Below, piece by piece: positions 1-7,121 of a stretch of DNA of 64,000 bases; the first letter of the stretch is position 1; the number at the start of each line of letters is the position of its first letter. The stretch is from NCBI RefSeq assembly GCF_030519375.1, contig NZ_JAUMKB010000005.1, positions 62,001-126,000 on the forward strand. The letters are read 5' to 3'. Made by a program: the position numbers and the translations under genes. This stretch comes from Mucilaginibacter tolerans (lineage in GTDB: Bacteria; Bacteroidota; Bacteroidia; Sphingobacteriales; Sphingobacteriaceae). The notes under the pieces were generated by a model. It worked only from the letters and a program-made list of their open reading frames with translations. It did no database searches and was not told where the DNA came from.

Positions 1-134
1 GCCGCTTACAATTCCTGTGATAAAATTAATCTTGAAGAGATATAATCATTTTATAAAATCACAAAAGAAAGTAAGCTTCTCCAGCAAATAAAATTTGGTT
101 ATTTCCCTATTTTTTCAAAAAAATAAAATTTTCT

Positions 135-165
135 ATTGACGGAATGTTTTTTTAGCGTACATTTA
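135..165 (+). promoter_or_regulatory. Bacteroidota promoter of the aromatic operon
   Basis: ATTG at 135-138, 19 bases, then TACATTTA at 158-165. This is one mismatch per element from the TTTG-N19-TAnnTTTG consensus of the phylum. Transcription would begin near 170-173, about ten bases before the leader-peptide start codon. The match is by eye only. Confidence 0.6.
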
Positions 166-182
166 CGGCATAAACAAAAACA

Positions 183-248
183 ATGAAGTTTAACAACGCA
201 TATTTTTATGGCTACTACTTTTACTTTACCAGTAAGAGCCGGGACTAA
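183..248 (+). CDS. Phe/Tyr-rich leader peptide of the pheA operon
   Basis: A 21-codon reading frame starts with ATG at 183 and stops with TAA at 246-248. Codons 7-15 read YFYGYYFYF, and nine of the 21 residues are Phe or Tyr. It lies just after a good promoter and just before an attenuator-like hairpin and pheA. This matches the known logic of attenuator leader peptides such as E. coli PheL: scarce charged tRNA-Phe or tRNA-Tyr stalls the ribosome in this run. The peptide probably has no function after it is made. The initiation region is A-rich with no clear Shine-Dalgarno, as usual in this phylum. Confidence 0.78.
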   Translation: MKFNNAYFYGYYFYFTSKSRD

Positions 249-310
249 TATGCACTAACAAACATATAAAGTAAACTGAAAAGTCCCGGCCGAACAAGCC
301 GGGACTTTTT
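238..310 (+). promoter_or_regulatory. Transcription attenuator (antiterminator/terminator) before pheA
   Basis: The segment 281-290 (AAGTCCCGGC) can pair perfectly with 298-307 across a 7-base loop. That makes a 10-bp hairpin followed by a T-run (306-310), an intrinsic terminator 16 bases before pheA. The same segment can instead pair with GCCGGGACT at 238-246, which repeats 298-306 and overlaps the last codons and stop of the leader peptide. A ribosome that reaches the stop codon would cover 238-246 and allow termination. A ribosome stalled in the Phe/Tyr run would leave it free to form the antiterminator. The pairings are seen directly; the regulatory behaviour is inferred. Confidence 0.8.
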
Positions 311-325
311 GCTTTAAACGGGTTT

Positions 326-1246
326 ATGAAGGATAAAAGAACAAGAGTAGCTATCCAGGGGATCAGGGCCTCATTTCACGAAGAAGCCGCATTTCTGCAT
401 TTTGGCGAGGAAATTCAAACTATTGAGTGCAACTCATTCAAACAGACTTTTGAGGCTTTGCAGAACAAAGAGGCCGATTACATCGTGATGGCCATCGAAA
501 ACAGCATCGCCGGCAGCATCCTGCCCAACTATTCGCTGATGTTGAGCTATGGCTTCCCTGTTGTAGGCGAGGTGTATCTGCCCATCCAACTGCACCTGAT
601 GGCGCTTCCGGGTGTTAAGTTCGAGGACATTAAGTATGTAACCTCCCACCCTATTGCTATCCGTCAGTGCATTGACTTCTTTGACGAATACCCGCACCTG
701 AAAATTGTAGAAAGCAGCGATACCGCTGCCTGCGCAAAGCGTATCCGCGACGAAAACCTGCGCGATACCGTTGCCATTGCCAATACGCTAGCTGCCAAAC
801 TTTACCAGCTGGATGTATTGGAGCGCCGTATCGAATCGAACAAAAAGAATTTCACCCGTTTCCTGATCCTTACGAATCATGATAACGTAGAGAAAAAGGA
901 TAACAATAAAGCCTCATTGTGCTTCCAGGTGAGCAACCAGGTAGGTGCTTTGGCCCGGGTGCTGCAAATATTTGCCGAACAAAACATTAACATGAGTAAA
1001 ATACAGTCGATGCCGGTAATCGGTAAACGCAATGAGTATAACTTTTATGTGGACGTGGAGTGGGAAAACAACAAGCAGTATGATACGGCTATCAGACAGG
1101 TATTAAAGTATACGCACAATTTCAATATCCTGGGCGAATATCAGCGCCATGAGGACGAACACACGCAGAATGAGCGAGAACAAAAATTAAGAGCACAGGA
1201 AGTAATCTCCCGTAAGTACATCAGTGTAAAGAAAATAGTAAAGTAG
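326..1246 (+). CDS. pheA: Prephenate dehydratase with ACT domain
   Basis: Converts prephenate to phenylpyruvate, the committed step to phenylalanine, in the cytoplasm. The protein has 306 residues. A periplasmic-binding-like dehydratase domain fills about residues 6-183, with the conserved NFTRF segment at 175-179 (Thr177 is the family's catalytic threonine). An ACT regulatory domain follows from about 196. It keeps VGALARVL (206-213) but carries QSMP at 227-230 where enterobacterial enzymes have ESRP, the Phe-contact motif. There is no chorismate mutase domain here; that activity is fused to the next gene. First gene of the operon behind the Phe/Tyr attenuator. The ATG lies 16 bases after the terminator hairpin. 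Confidence 0.95.
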   Translation: MKDKRTRVAIQGIRASFHEEAAFLHFGEEIQTIECNSFKQTFEALQNKEADYIVMAIENSIAGSILPNYSLMLSYGFPVVGEVYLPIQLHLMALPGVKFEDIKYVTSHPIAIRQCIDFFDEYPHLKIVESSDTAACAKRIRDENLRDTVAIANTLAAKLYQLDVLERRIESNKKNFTRFLILTNHDNVEKKDNNKASLCFQVSNQVGALARVLQIFAEQNINMSKIQSMPVIGKRNEYNFYVDVEWENNKQYDTAIRQVLKYTHNFNILGEYQRHEDEHTQNEREQKLRAQEVISRKYISVKKIVK

Positions 1247-1252
1247 TTAAAT

Positions 1253-1341
1253 CGGAAAGTCGGAGAAGTCCGAAAGAAAAATAAAAGTAATTAACCCAAA
1301 GAAAAAACCTTCCGGACTTGCCGACTTTCGGACTTCCGGAC
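1253..1341 (+). repeat. Imperfect inverted repeat between pheA and DAHP synthase gene
   Basis: CGGAAAGTCGGAGAAGTCCG at 1253-1272 is nearly the reverse complement of 1312-1331, and further GACTTCCGGACT words follow. The RNA could form a long hairpin with an A-rich loop inside the operon spacer. The GTCGGAAGTC-like words recur inside aroA (2731-2790). There is no T-run, so it is not an obvious terminator. It could protect or process mRNA, or be a degenerate interspersed repeat. Confidence 0.6.
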
Positions 1342-1354
1342 TAAACAAACAAGT

Positions 1355-2482
1355 ATGAAATTAGATCTTAACATACAGCCGCTCGAGTCATGGATCAAAG
1401 CCAAATCCGAGCCTCTTGTAATTGCCGGTCCCTGCAGCGCCGAGACCGAAGAGCAATTAGTAGCCACTGCCCACTTACTGGCTAAAACAGGCCGCGTAAC
1501 CGCCTTACGTGCCGGCATTTGGAAACCACGTACTCGTCCGGGTGAGTTTGAAGGTATTGGCAGCATCGGCCTTAAATGGCTAAGCCGCGCCAAAGAAGAA
1601 ACCGGTTTACCAACTGCTATTGAGGTTGCTACTGCAAAGCACGTTGAAGAAGCCTTAAAAGCTGGCGTTGATATCCTTTGGGTAGGTGCACGTTCAACAG
1701 TAAACCCATTCACCGTACAGGAAATTGCTGATGCACTGAGGGGCGTTGACGTACCTGTGATGGTAAAAAACCCTGTAAACCCGGACCTGTCGTTATGGAT
1801 CGGTGCTTTGGAGCGCATTAACGGTGCTGGCATTACCAAACTGGCTGCTATTCACCGTGGTTTCTCTTATCATGAAAAAACTGCTTTCCGTAACGAACCA
1901 ATGTGGGATATGGCCATAAACCTGAAAACACATGCGCCTACCCTGCCGATCATTAATGATCCAAGCCACATTTGCGGTAATCGTGAGCTATTAGGTTATG
2001 TTGCTCAAAAAGCGCTCGATCTGGATATGCAAGGCTTGATGATAGAATCGCATATCGACCCAAGCGTAGCGTGGACCGATGCTAAACAACAAGTCACTCC
2101 ATCAGCATTGGTAGATATATTAGACCGCTTAACCCTACGCAAACCTGAAGTTAAAGGTGCTGACCTGAAAGACAAACTGGCGGAACTTCGCAGCCAGATC
2201 GACAAGATCGATGATATCGTTTTCCAGAAAATGGGTGAAAGGATGCAGATTGTTGAAAAGATCGGTAACTACAAGAAAGAAAATGGCATTACCATTTTGC
2301 AGGTTAACCGTTGGGAAGAGATCCTGAACAGACGCATTCCTTATGCAAAAGCATTGAAACTGAGCCCTGAGTTTGCTGAAAAATTGCTGGAATTGATGCA
2401 TAGCGAATCGATCCGTAAACAAACCGAGATCATGAACCAGGGACAATCAGAACAGCCACAGGAAAAACTGACCCACGCGTAA
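1355..2482 (+). CDS. Bifunctional DAHP synthase / chorismate mutase (type II)
   Basis: Condenses phosphoenolpyruvate with erythrose 4-phosphate (first shikimate step) and rearranges chorismate to prephenate. The protein has 375 residues. An N-terminal DAHP synthase barrel shows GPCSAE (25-30), KPRTRPGEFEG (about 57-67), HRGFS (about 167) and DPSHICG (about 202-208). A C-terminal AroQ-type chorismate mutase helical domain begins near residue 275 (LRSQIDKIDDIV, then MQIVEKIGNYK). This fusion is common in Bacteroidota, where the mutase domain serves both catalysis and feedback control. It sits 108 bp after pheA and would supply its substrate. The last 15 residues (NQGQSEQPQEKLTHA) look like a disordered tail. 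Confidence 0.95.
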   Translation: MKLDLNIQPLESWIKAKSEPLVIAGPCSAETEEQLVATAHLLAKTGRVTALRAGIWKPRTRPGEFEGIGSIGLKWLSRAKEETGLPTAIEVATAKHVEEALKAGVDILWVGARSTVNPFTVQEIADALRGVDVPVMVKNPVNPDLSLWIGALERINGAGITKLAAIHRGFSYHEKTAFRNEPMWDMAINLKTHAPTLPIINDPSHICGNRELLGYVAQKALDLDMQGLMIESHIDPSVAWTDAKQQVTPSALVDILDRLTLRKPEVKGADLKDKLAELRSQIDKIDDIVFQKMGERMQIVEKIGNYKKENGITILQVNRWEEILNRRIPYAKALKLSPEFAEKLLELMHSESIRKQTEIMNQGQSEQPQEKLTHA

Positions 2483-2483
2483 T

Positions 2484-2520
2484 TAGATTTGAGACTTGAG
2501 ATGCGATATTTGAGATAAAA
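2484..2520 (+). repeat. Degenerate TTTGAGA/CTTGAGA word repeat in the spacer
   Basis: The 71-bp spacer before aroA carries GATTTGAGACTTGAGATGCG followed by ATATTTGAGAT, a run of near-identical GAGA-type words. It is of the same style as the ACTCAAGACTTAAGACTC stretch found inside aroA. No hairpin with a T-run is present, so I see no terminator, and the operon probably reads through. Confidence 0.4.
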
Positions 2521-2553
2521 CACTCATTATCATAGCTCTGTAGCAAAACAAAT

Positions 2554-3834
2554 ATGAAGGAAAATATAATCCTGACTAAAAAAGGCAAGTCAGTTAGCGG
2601 TACAATCCATCTTACCGGCTCAAAAAGCGAGTGCAACCGGGCGCTCATTATTGAGGCGCTGAGTAAAGGTAAGGTGAAAGTGGAGAATATTTCGGATGCG
2701 GCCGATACGGTGACGCTATTGGAAGTCCTTACTCAGAAGTCGGAAGTCGGAAGTCAGCACTCTGAACTTAAGACTCAAGACTTAAGACTCGTCAATATAG
2801 GTCCTGCAGGTACGGCGATGCGTTTTCTTACTGCATATTTCAGCTTTCAGGATGAAGAAGTGATCCTGACAGGCAGCGAACGCATGAAGCAAAGACCTAT
2901 TGGCATATTGGTGAATGCTTTGCGCGATCTGGGTGCTCATATTGAGTATGTGGAAAATGAGGGCTTCCCTCCTATTAAGATCAATGGCACTCTGGGAAAC
3001 CAGCAAAAAGAGAAGATCAATATTAAGGGAGATATAAGTAGCCAATATATTACTGCACTGTTATTGATTGCATCTACATTACCGAAGGGATTGATATTGC
3101 ATATTGATGGCGAATTAACCTCAAGACCTTATGTTGAAATGACCCTTTCGATGCTTCGGCAGGCTGGCATTCAGCATCAATGGATTGGTAATAGCATCCA
3201 TATACCTCATCAGGAGTTTAAGCAGACCTCATTACCTGTTGAACCCGATTGGAGTGCAGCTTCTTATTGGTATTCAATAGCGGCATTGGCTGACGAAGCT
3301 GAGTTGTTCCTGCCGGGCCTAACAGCCTACAGCCTCCAAGGTGACAGTGTTATCACCGAGATTATGGCGAATTTCGGCATTACTTCGCAGTTCAAAGATG
3401 GCGGGGTGCACTTAAAAAAGGAGCCTAAACCACTAGGCCGGAAAATATTCGACCTGAAATCCTGCCCCGACCTGGCACAAACTATCATTGTAGTGTGTGC
3501 AGCATTAGGACATGAAGCTACTTTTACCGGCTTAGAAACCTTAAAGATCAAAGAAACAGACCGAGTTAAAGCATTACAAAACGAACTGGCCAAGATCGGC
3601 GTGAAGCTGATCGAAAAAGGTCAGGTTTATAAGCTCGATTGCAGCGAAAAGTTCATTCCCGAAAAGATTTTCATCCATACTTATGACGATCACCGAATGG
3701 CGATGGCGTTTGCACCACTGGCGTTACTGATCTCAGAAATAGAAGTTGAGGATTATATGGTGGTAGAGAAATCTTACCCAGCGTTCTGGGAAGATCTGAA
3801 AAAGGTGGGATTTGAGTACAACCTGATAAAATAA
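2554..3834 (+). CDS. aroA: 3-phosphoshikimate 1-carboxyvinyltransferase (EPSP synthase)
   Basis: Transfers the enolpyruvyl group of PEP to shikimate 3-phosphate. The protein has 426 residues and the two-domain inside-out barrel of the family. It shows TGSKSECNRAL (21-31), the signature NIGPAGTAMRFL (81-92), KQRPIG, SSQYITALL, TSRPYVEMT and, near the C-terminus, KETDR and YDDHRMAMAFAP. Between DTVTLLEVLT and the NIGPAGTAMR motif, residues 61-80 are low complexity (KSEVGSQHSELKT). They are encoded by repeat DNA seen in intergenic spacers, so this looks like a repeat insertion tolerated in frame. It lies downstream of the attenuator in the aromatic operon, 71 bp after the previous gene. Confidence 0.94.
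   Translation: MKENIILTKKGKSVSGTIHLTGSKSECNRALIIEALSKGKVKVENISDAADTVTLLEVLTQKSEVGSQHSELKTQDLRLVNIGPAGTAMRFLTAYFSFQDEEVILTGSERMKQRPIGILVNALRDLGAHIEYVENEGFPPIKINGTLGNQQKEKINIKGDISSQYITALLLIASTLPKGLILHIDGELTSRPYVEMTLSMLRQAGIQHQWIGNSIHIPHQEFKQTSLPVEPDWSAASYWYSIAALADEAELFLPGLTAYSLQGDSVITEIMANFGITSQFKDGGVHLKKEPKPLGRKIFDLKSCPDLAQTIIVVCAALGHEATFTGLETLKIKETDRVKALQNELAKIGVKLIEKGQVYKLDCSEKFIPEKIFIHTYDDHRMAMAFAPLALLISEIEVEDYMVVEKSYPAFWEDLKKVGFEYNLIK
2731..2790 (+). repeat. Short-word repeat embedded in aroA coding sequence
   Basis: Three GAAGTC-type heptads (GAAGTCGGAAGTCGGAAGTC) are followed by two copies of CTTAAGACTC (2767-2776 and 2781-2790). The composition matches the intergenic repeats at 1253-1341 and 2484-2520 rather than coding DNA. 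It is 60 bp long, so it keeps the reading frame and adds about 20 residues to AroA beside the active-site GTAMR motif. Confidence 0.7.
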
Positions 3835-3839
3835 CCTTT

Positions 3840-3947
3840 TGTCATTGCCAGGCGCAAGGCGGATGGCGCCGGGGTGCGACGAAGCAATCGCGAACCATGC
3901 ATCTTCGCCCTATATAGCATGCGATTGCCGCGTTCCCCGCAATGACA
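3840..3947. repeat. Palindromic interspersed repeat (GTCATTGC...GCAATGAC type)
   Basis: The ends TGTCATTGC (3840-3848) and GCAATGACA (3939-3947) are exact inverted repeats. Inside, GCAATCGC (3884-3891) pairs with GCGATTGC (3921-3928), so the 108-bp unit can fold into a large imperfect hairpin. I recall GTCATTGCGAGG...GAAGCAATC elements as widespread intergenic palindromes in bacterial genomes; that is memory, not a search. It fills most of the aroA-aroC spacer and is GC-rich compared with its flanks. A nonautonomous mobile element (REP or MITE-like) is likely. Confidence 0.7.
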
Positions 3948-3976
3948 TTAATAAATTAAACAAACTAAAATAATCT

Positions 3977-4010
3977 GCAGATTTGCACATCAGTAAATCT
4001 GCACATCTAA
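3977..4010 (+). repeat. Tandem CTGCACATC/TTTGCACATC words upstream of aroC
   Basis: GATTTGCACATC and AATCTGCACATC follow each other just before the aroC start, with CTGCAG before them. Matching words (CTGCACATTTGCACATCA) occur at 5185-5202, just after aroC. So aroC is bracketed by the same short repeat family. Function unknown. Confidence 0.5.
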
Positions 4011-4016
4011 ACTAAC

Positions 4017-5108
4017 ATGGCAGGCAATTCATTCGGACAATTATTCAGAATAACAACTTTTGGCGAATCGCATGGCGAAGCAATCGGTGTGATCATCGAT
4101 GGCTGCCCTGCTCAACTGGATGTCGACCTGGAGTATATTCAGTCCGAACTGGATAAGCGCCGTCCGGGTCAGTCAAAGATTACTACCCAACGTAAAGAAA
4201 GCGATACAGTAAAGATACTTTCAGGCGTATTTGAAGGTAAAACTACCGGAACACCTATTGCTATGCTGATCCCCAACGAGGACCAGCGCTCAAAGGACTA
4301 CTCGCATAACGTAGATGTGTTCCGCCCCTCACATGCTGATTACACCTATCAAACCAAATACGGGATCCGTGATCATCGCGGTGGCGGCCGTTCGTCAGCC
4401 CGCGAAACTGCTGCACGTGTTGCTGCTGGTGCTTTGGCGAAACTGTTGTTGAAATCACAAGGAATAGAGATTGTAGCACACGTCAGTAGTGTAGGCAAGA
4501 TCAACGCGCCAAATGTTGAGATCATCAACGCTCAGGAGTTTATTGATGCGCGTGAGCAAAATATTGTGCGCTGTGCCGACCCCGCAACTGCTGAGGAAAT
4601 GATTGAGTTTATTGATTCTATCCGCAAGCAAGGTGATACTGTTGGCGGAAAGATCAGTTGCTACGTACAGAACTGTCCCGTTGGTTTAGGCGAGCCTGTT
4701 TTCGATAAATTGCATGCCGAACTGGGCAAGGCGATGCTGAGCATCAATGCTGTTCATGGTTTTGAATATGGTTCAGGCTTTGCGGGCAGCGAAATGCGCG
4801 GCTCTGAGCATAATGATATCTTCATTAACCAGGTCAATCAAATTAAAACCATCACCAACTTCTCAGGCGGTATACAGGGCGGAATCAGCAATGGTATGCC
4901 AATCGAATTCAAAGTAGCTTTTAAACCTGTGGCCACGATCATGCAAAGCCAGCCTACAATTGACAGCCAGGGCAATGCCGCCGAAATATCCGGCAAAGGC
5001 CGTCATGATCCTTGTGTTGTGCCGCGTGCGGTGGTTATCGTAGAGGCAATGGCGGCGCTGGTCATAGCTGATCATTGGCTTAGGAACAGGAATTCTATTT
5101 TGAGCTAA
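4017..5108 (+). CDS. aroC: Chorismate synthase
   Basis: Removes phosphate from 5-enolpyruvylshikimate 3-phosphate to give chorismate, using reduced FMN. The protein has 363 residues, usual for the family. It begins [20 protein letters not shown], which holds the first family signature with its active-site His. It continues with [24 protein letters not shown] and the C-terminal [14 protein letters not shown] signature. Last gene of the pheA-(DAHP synthase)-aroA-aroC set. A 182-bp spacer with repeats separates it from aroA, so it may also have its own promoter. Confidence 0.97.
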   Translation: MAGNSFGQLFRITTFGESHGEAIGVIIDGCPAQLDVDLEYIQSELDKRRPGQSKITTQRKESDTVKILSGVFEGKTTGTPIAMLIPNEDQRSKDYSHNVDVFRPSHADYTYQTKYGIRDHRGGGRSSARETAARVAAGALAKLLLKSQGIEIVAHVSSVGKINAPNVEIINAQEFIDAREQNIVRCADPATAEEMIEFIDSIRKQGDTVGGKISCYVQNCPVGLGEPVFDKLHAELGKAMLSINAVHGFEYGSGFAGSEMRGSEHNDIFINQVNQIKTITNFSGGIQGGISNGMPIEFKVAFKPVATIMQSQPTIDSQGNAAEISGKGRHDPCVVPRAVVIVEAMAALVIADHWLRNRNSILS

Positions 5109-5184
5109 AAGGTAAAACGTAAAAGGGTATACGCATCGCATATCTTTTCATCGTCATATTTTTCAAATCTGTAAATCCATCCAT

Positions 5185-5202
5185 CTGCACATTTGCACAT
5201 CA
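5185..5202 (+). repeat. CTGCACATTTGCACATCA repeat after aroC
   Basis: Second occurrence of the GCACATC words seen at 3977-4010. It lies in the spacer between aroC and the MFS gene, directly before that gene's -7 element. Confidence 0.45.
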
Positions 5203-5207
5203 AAAAC

Positions 5208-5215
5208 TATATTTG
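5208..5215 (+). promoter_or_regulatory. -7 element of the MFS-HAD operon
   Basis: TATATTTG is a perfect TAnnTTTG -7 box and ends only five bases before the ATG at 5221. No good TTTG lies at the expected -33 position (TCTG at 5184-5187 is the nearest). If used, transcription would start at or within a base or two of the start codon, giving a leaderless mRNA. Confidence 0.5.
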
Positions 5216-5220
5216 TGTAA

Positions 5221-6456
5221 ATGCTCTCCCGTACCATCCAATTATACAAAAAAGCATATAGTGGGTTATCGATAAATAGCTGGTACCTGTGCCTGGTGAT
5301 GTTCATCAATCGCAGCGGTACGATGGTTATTCCGTTTATGACGATTTACTGTACCCAGAAACTACACTTCACCGTGGAGCAGACGGGCATTATTATGGGC
5401 CTGTTCGGGATAGGCTCACTTCTCGGCGCATTTATCGGCGGAAAAATAACTGATAAGTATGGGTTCTACTATGTCCAGGTATTGGCTTTGCTGATTGGCG
5501 GCTTATTATTTATATTGCTGGGATTCCAACGAACTTTTGTTTCTGTAGGTATTTTCTCTTTCATCCTAAGTGCTTGTAACGATGCTTTCAGACCGGCAAA
5601 CTCTACAGCTGTGGCCCACTACAGTACTGAACAAAACCGAACACGTTCCAATTCACTAAATCGCCTTGCGGTTAATCTTGGCTGGGCCTTTGGCGGCTTT
5701 CTGGGTGGTACGTTGGCGCATATCGACTACCATTTATTGTTTTGGGTTGACGGCTGCACCAATATCCTGGCCGCTTTGATGCTTATAAAGCTGTTACCAT
5801 TTTCCAAAGTGACCAAATCAGTTAAGGATACTTTGACCAATGCAAGTACATCCGCTTATCGCGACTGGGTATATTTAATATTCATCGGCCTGCTTATCCT
5901 GTATGCTACTTGTTTCTTCCAGTTATTCACCATGCAACCGCTGTTCTACAAAACCAAATGGCACTTTAATGAGCAGTTTATCGGTGGATTAATGGGGATC
6001 AATGGCCTGCTGGTCGTTTTGTTTGAAATGGTGATTGTTCACAATCTTGAGGGTAAAAACCATCCCCTCAGATATATTTACAAAGGCATATTATTAGTGG
6101 GAGCCGGCTTCGTCCTGCTTAATTTCTTGCCATCAGCTTATTATTCGGCATATATAATTTTGCTGTTTATCACCCTGGGCGAAATACTATCCATGCCGTT
6201 TATGAACTCGTTCTGGATAATGCGCACTAATGCCCGTAACCGGGGTGAATATGCCGCATTGTATTCAATGGGATGGTCGGCAGCTTCAATTATGTCGCCG
6301 GTTATTGGCGGCCAGGTGATTATGTATGTAAGCTTTAATTTACTTTGGTGGATAACTGGGGCTATATGTCTTGCTGCTTCTATTGGTATTGTCCTGCTCT
6401 ATCGTTTCAGCATTAAAAAAAGTGTTGTAGTCCCTTTAGAGGAAACCGTATTTTAA
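5221..6456 (+). CDS. MFS transporter
   Basis: Major facilitator superfamily membrane protein of 411 residues with about 12 hydrophobic spans. Helix 1 runs near SLVMFINRSGTM-like positions 25-45, and the loop 2-3 signature region is GALIGGKITDKYG-like (about residues 70-83). Substrate unknown; the family includes drug and sugar exporters. The first Met was kept because the residues before helix 1 (LYKKAYSGLS) look like a genuine cytoplasmic N-terminus. It is followed after four bases by the HAD phosphatase gene, so the two are probably co-transcribed. Confidence 0.88.
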   Translation: MLSRTIQLYKKAYSGLSINSWYLCLVMFINRSGTMVIPFMTIYCTQKLHFTVEQTGIIMGLFGIGSLLGAFIGGKITDKYGFYYVQVLALLIGGLLFILLGFQRTFVSVGIFSFILSACNDAFRPANSTAVAHYSTEQNRTRSNSLNRLAVNLGWAFGGFLGGTLAHIDYHLLFWVDGCTNILAALMLIKLLPFSKVTKSVKDTLTNASTSAYRDWVYLIFIGLLILYATCFFQLFTMQPLFYKTKWHFNEQFIGGLMGINGLLVVLFEMVIVHNLEGKNHPLRYIYKGILLVGAGFVLLNFLPSAYYSAYIILLFITLGEILSMPFMNSFWIMRTNARNRGEYAALYSMGWSAASIMSPVIGGQVIMYVSFNLLWWITGAICLAASIGIVLLYRFSIKKSVVVPLEETVF

Positions 6457-6460
6457 TCAA

Positions 6461-7096
6461 ATGAAAAAGGCTCTTATACTCGATCTCGATAATACCATTT
6501 ACCCGGTAAGTTCTATTGCAGAAAATCTTTTTGCTGATCTGTTCGCTAAATTGGATCAATATGCAGAATTTATAAATGCTGATGATGCGGATGAGGTAAA
6601 TAAGATTAAGGATGAGATGACGCGTAGGCCCTTTCAGCATATTGCCGAAGAGTTTAATCTAAATAAGGAAGTGCGAAACCAAATGATCGGTCAGCTCAGA
6701 AATATGACTTATGATCTGCCGATGCAGCCATTTGATGATTATGGGTATGTAAGATCAATTCAATTAGACAAATTCCTGGTGACTACCGGATTTTCAAAAC
6801 TGCAATGGAGTAAAGTGAGGATGCTGGGTATTGAGAACGATTTCAAGCACATCTATATCGTGGACCCTGAGGTTAGTTCCCAAACCAAGAAGGATGTTTT
6901 TACAGAAATCATGCAAACGTACAATTATATTCCTGGCGATTTGCTTGTGATTGGCGATGATCCTGAATCGGAGATAAAAGCAGCTCAAGCTTTGGATATC
7001 GAAACTGTGTTATACGATCCATGGAATAAGTATCCAACCAAAAAGCCGACATATAGAATCGACTCTTTGAGAGCTATTCAGAACATATTAAGCTAA
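6461..7096 (+). CDS. HAD-family hydrolase (pyrimidine 5'-nucleotidase-like)
   Basis: Phosphatase of the haloacid dehalogenase superfamily, 211 residues. Motif I is DLDNTIYPV (8-16) with the nucleophile and acid/base aspartates. Motif II is the VTTGF threonine (about 107-111). Motif IV is GDDPESEIKAAQ (about 166-177), followed by the typical VLYDPWNKYP end. This layout resembles the HAD branch that dephosphorylates pyrimidine nucleotides and other small phosphoesters, but the true substrate cannot be read from sequence. It starts four bases after the MFS stop and converges on the next gene. Confidence 0.85.
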   Translation: MKKALILDLDNTIYPVSSIAENLFADLFAKLDQYAEFINADDADEVNKIKDEMTRRPFQHIAEEFNLNKEVRNQMIGQLRNMTYDLPMQPFDDYGYVRSIQLDKFLVTTGFSKLQWSKVRMLGIENDFKHIYIVDPEVSSQTKKDVFTEIMQTYNYIPGDLLVIGDDPESEIKAAQALDIETVLYDPWNKYPTKKPTYRIDSLRAIQNILS

Positions 7097-7121
7097 GCAG
7101 ATTTGATATACATACTTTAAG

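Noticed and set aside
281..310. Reading the hairpin as the terminator of an unseen upstream gene only
   Set aside because: The competing pairing with 238-246 and the Phe/Tyr leader peptide make an attenuator a better explanation.
1291..1839. 182-codon open frame on the minus strand inside the DAHP synthase gene
   Set aside because: It is the shadow of a conserved, motif-complete gene on the plus strand; the translation shows no family features.
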